A DNA stretch of 6,578 nucleotides, taken from contig JASLGO010000096.1 in assembly GCA_030150135.1 (NCBI GenBank), forward strand, positions 1 to 6,578, read 5' to 3'. The DNA is from Aquirhabdus sp. (GTDB taxonomy: Bacteria > Pseudomonadota > Gammaproteobacteria > Pseudomonadales > Moraxellaceae). Positions 6,311-6,578 of the stretch are shown piece after piece. Numbering within the stretch: position 1 is the first letter of the stretch; every line of letters begins with the position of its first letter. The notes under the pieces are model-generated. The model was not told the DNA's origin, did not search any database, and saw only the letters and a list, made by a program, of their open reading frames with translations. The position numbers and the translations under genes were made by a program.

Positions 6311-6316
6311 GTGTGA

Positions 6317-6577
6317 TCAAGTATGTGATCGATTGAGTAATCCCATTAATAAGTTCTGTTGTTTTGCACTTTGCTGAATTTCAGTCAAACGTGCTGCACG
6401 AATGATGGATTGCAAATCGATCAAAGCATCTTCAAATACATCATTGACCACAAGATAGTCAAAATTAACGTGTTGGCGGATTTCTTCAACGGCGCCATTA
6501 AGGCGTGTTTCAATCACTTCCGCACTGTCTTGTCCACGGTTTGAGAGGCGTTCGCGGAGTGCTGCGATACTCGGTGG
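6317..6577 (-). CDS. gmk: guanylate kinase, C-terminal part (5' end outside window)
   Basis: Phosphorylates GMP to GDP with ATP in the cytoplasm, an essential step of purine supply. The frame is open to the right edge, so only the last 86 residues are present; the P-loop and GMP-binding residues lie outside. The visible part carries the conserved PPS followed by ALRERLSNRGQDSAEVIETRL, in which RGQDS precedes the usual lid-region arginine. YLVVNDVFEDALIDLQSIIRA follows, then a variable charged tail ending NRSHT. This matches the end of E. coli Gmk closely (for example RGRGQDSEEVI and YDYLIVND). A GTG within the frame (6515-6517) is not a start. A hairpin follows at once, so gmk appears to end its transcript here instead of continuing into rpoZ. 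Confidence 0.95.
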   Translation of the reverse strand, partial: PPSIAALRERLSNRGQDSAEVIETRLNGAVEEIRQHVNFDYLVVNDVFEDALIDLQSIIRAARLTEIQQSAKQQNLLMGLLNRSHT

Positions 6578-6578
6578 G

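Noticed and set aside
6359..6544. 61-codon open frame on + opposite gmk
   Set aside because: It is antisense to the conserved C-terminus of guanylate kinase and has no family features.

Overview
The window looks like chromosome of a gammaproteobacterium in or near the Moraxellaceae (Acinetobacter-like). This rests on the RelA, omega and guanylate kinase sequences, the moderate-to-low GC content, and a GC-rich palindromic intergenic repeat of a style I associate with Acinetobacter. No species is assigned. There are five complete genes, plus a partial gene at each edge. No RNA gene, CRISPR array or insertion sequence was seen, and no gene-free stretch exceeds 300 bases.

Layout, left to right. 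(1) The C-terminal part of relA, the ribosome-dependent (p)ppGpp synthetase, runs in from the left edge on +. (2) Fifty bases later, on the same strand, is a soluble PAS-GGDEF protein predicted to make cyclic di-GMP, possibly co-transcribed with relA. (3) A hairpin that can stop transcription from both sides separates it from the convergent rpoZ (RNA polymerase omega), which has its own TATAAT promoter. (4) Upstream of rpoZ on the minus strand is an XRE-type regulator with an unassigned C-terminal half. (5) Divergent from it is a small histidine-rich membrane protein of the CarF/TMEM189/FAD4 lipid desaturase family, with a recognisable promoter and two inverted repeats, followed by a strong terminator. 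(6) A full-length two-domain chromate transporter, ChrA, follows on +. (7) An intergenic region with nested palindromes separates chrA from the end of gmk (guanylate kinase) on the minus strand.

Two themes stand out. First, relA, the diguanylate cyclase, rpoZ and gmk all concern guanine nucleotides or guanine-nucleotide signalling: Gmk supplies GDP/GTP, RelA makes (p)ppGpp, omega forms part of a ppGpp site on RNA polymerase in E. coli, and the GGDEF protein uses GTP. Second, in many gammaproteobacteria gmk and rpoZ are adjacent and followed by spoT. Here a roughly 3.4-kb block (XRE regulator, desaturase, chrA and a palindromic repeat) lies between gmk and rpoZ, and rpoZ faces the relA side instead. 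The divergent regulator/desaturase pair with its palindrome-containing promoter is the best candidate for an undescribed system, a regulated lipid modification of unknown substrate.
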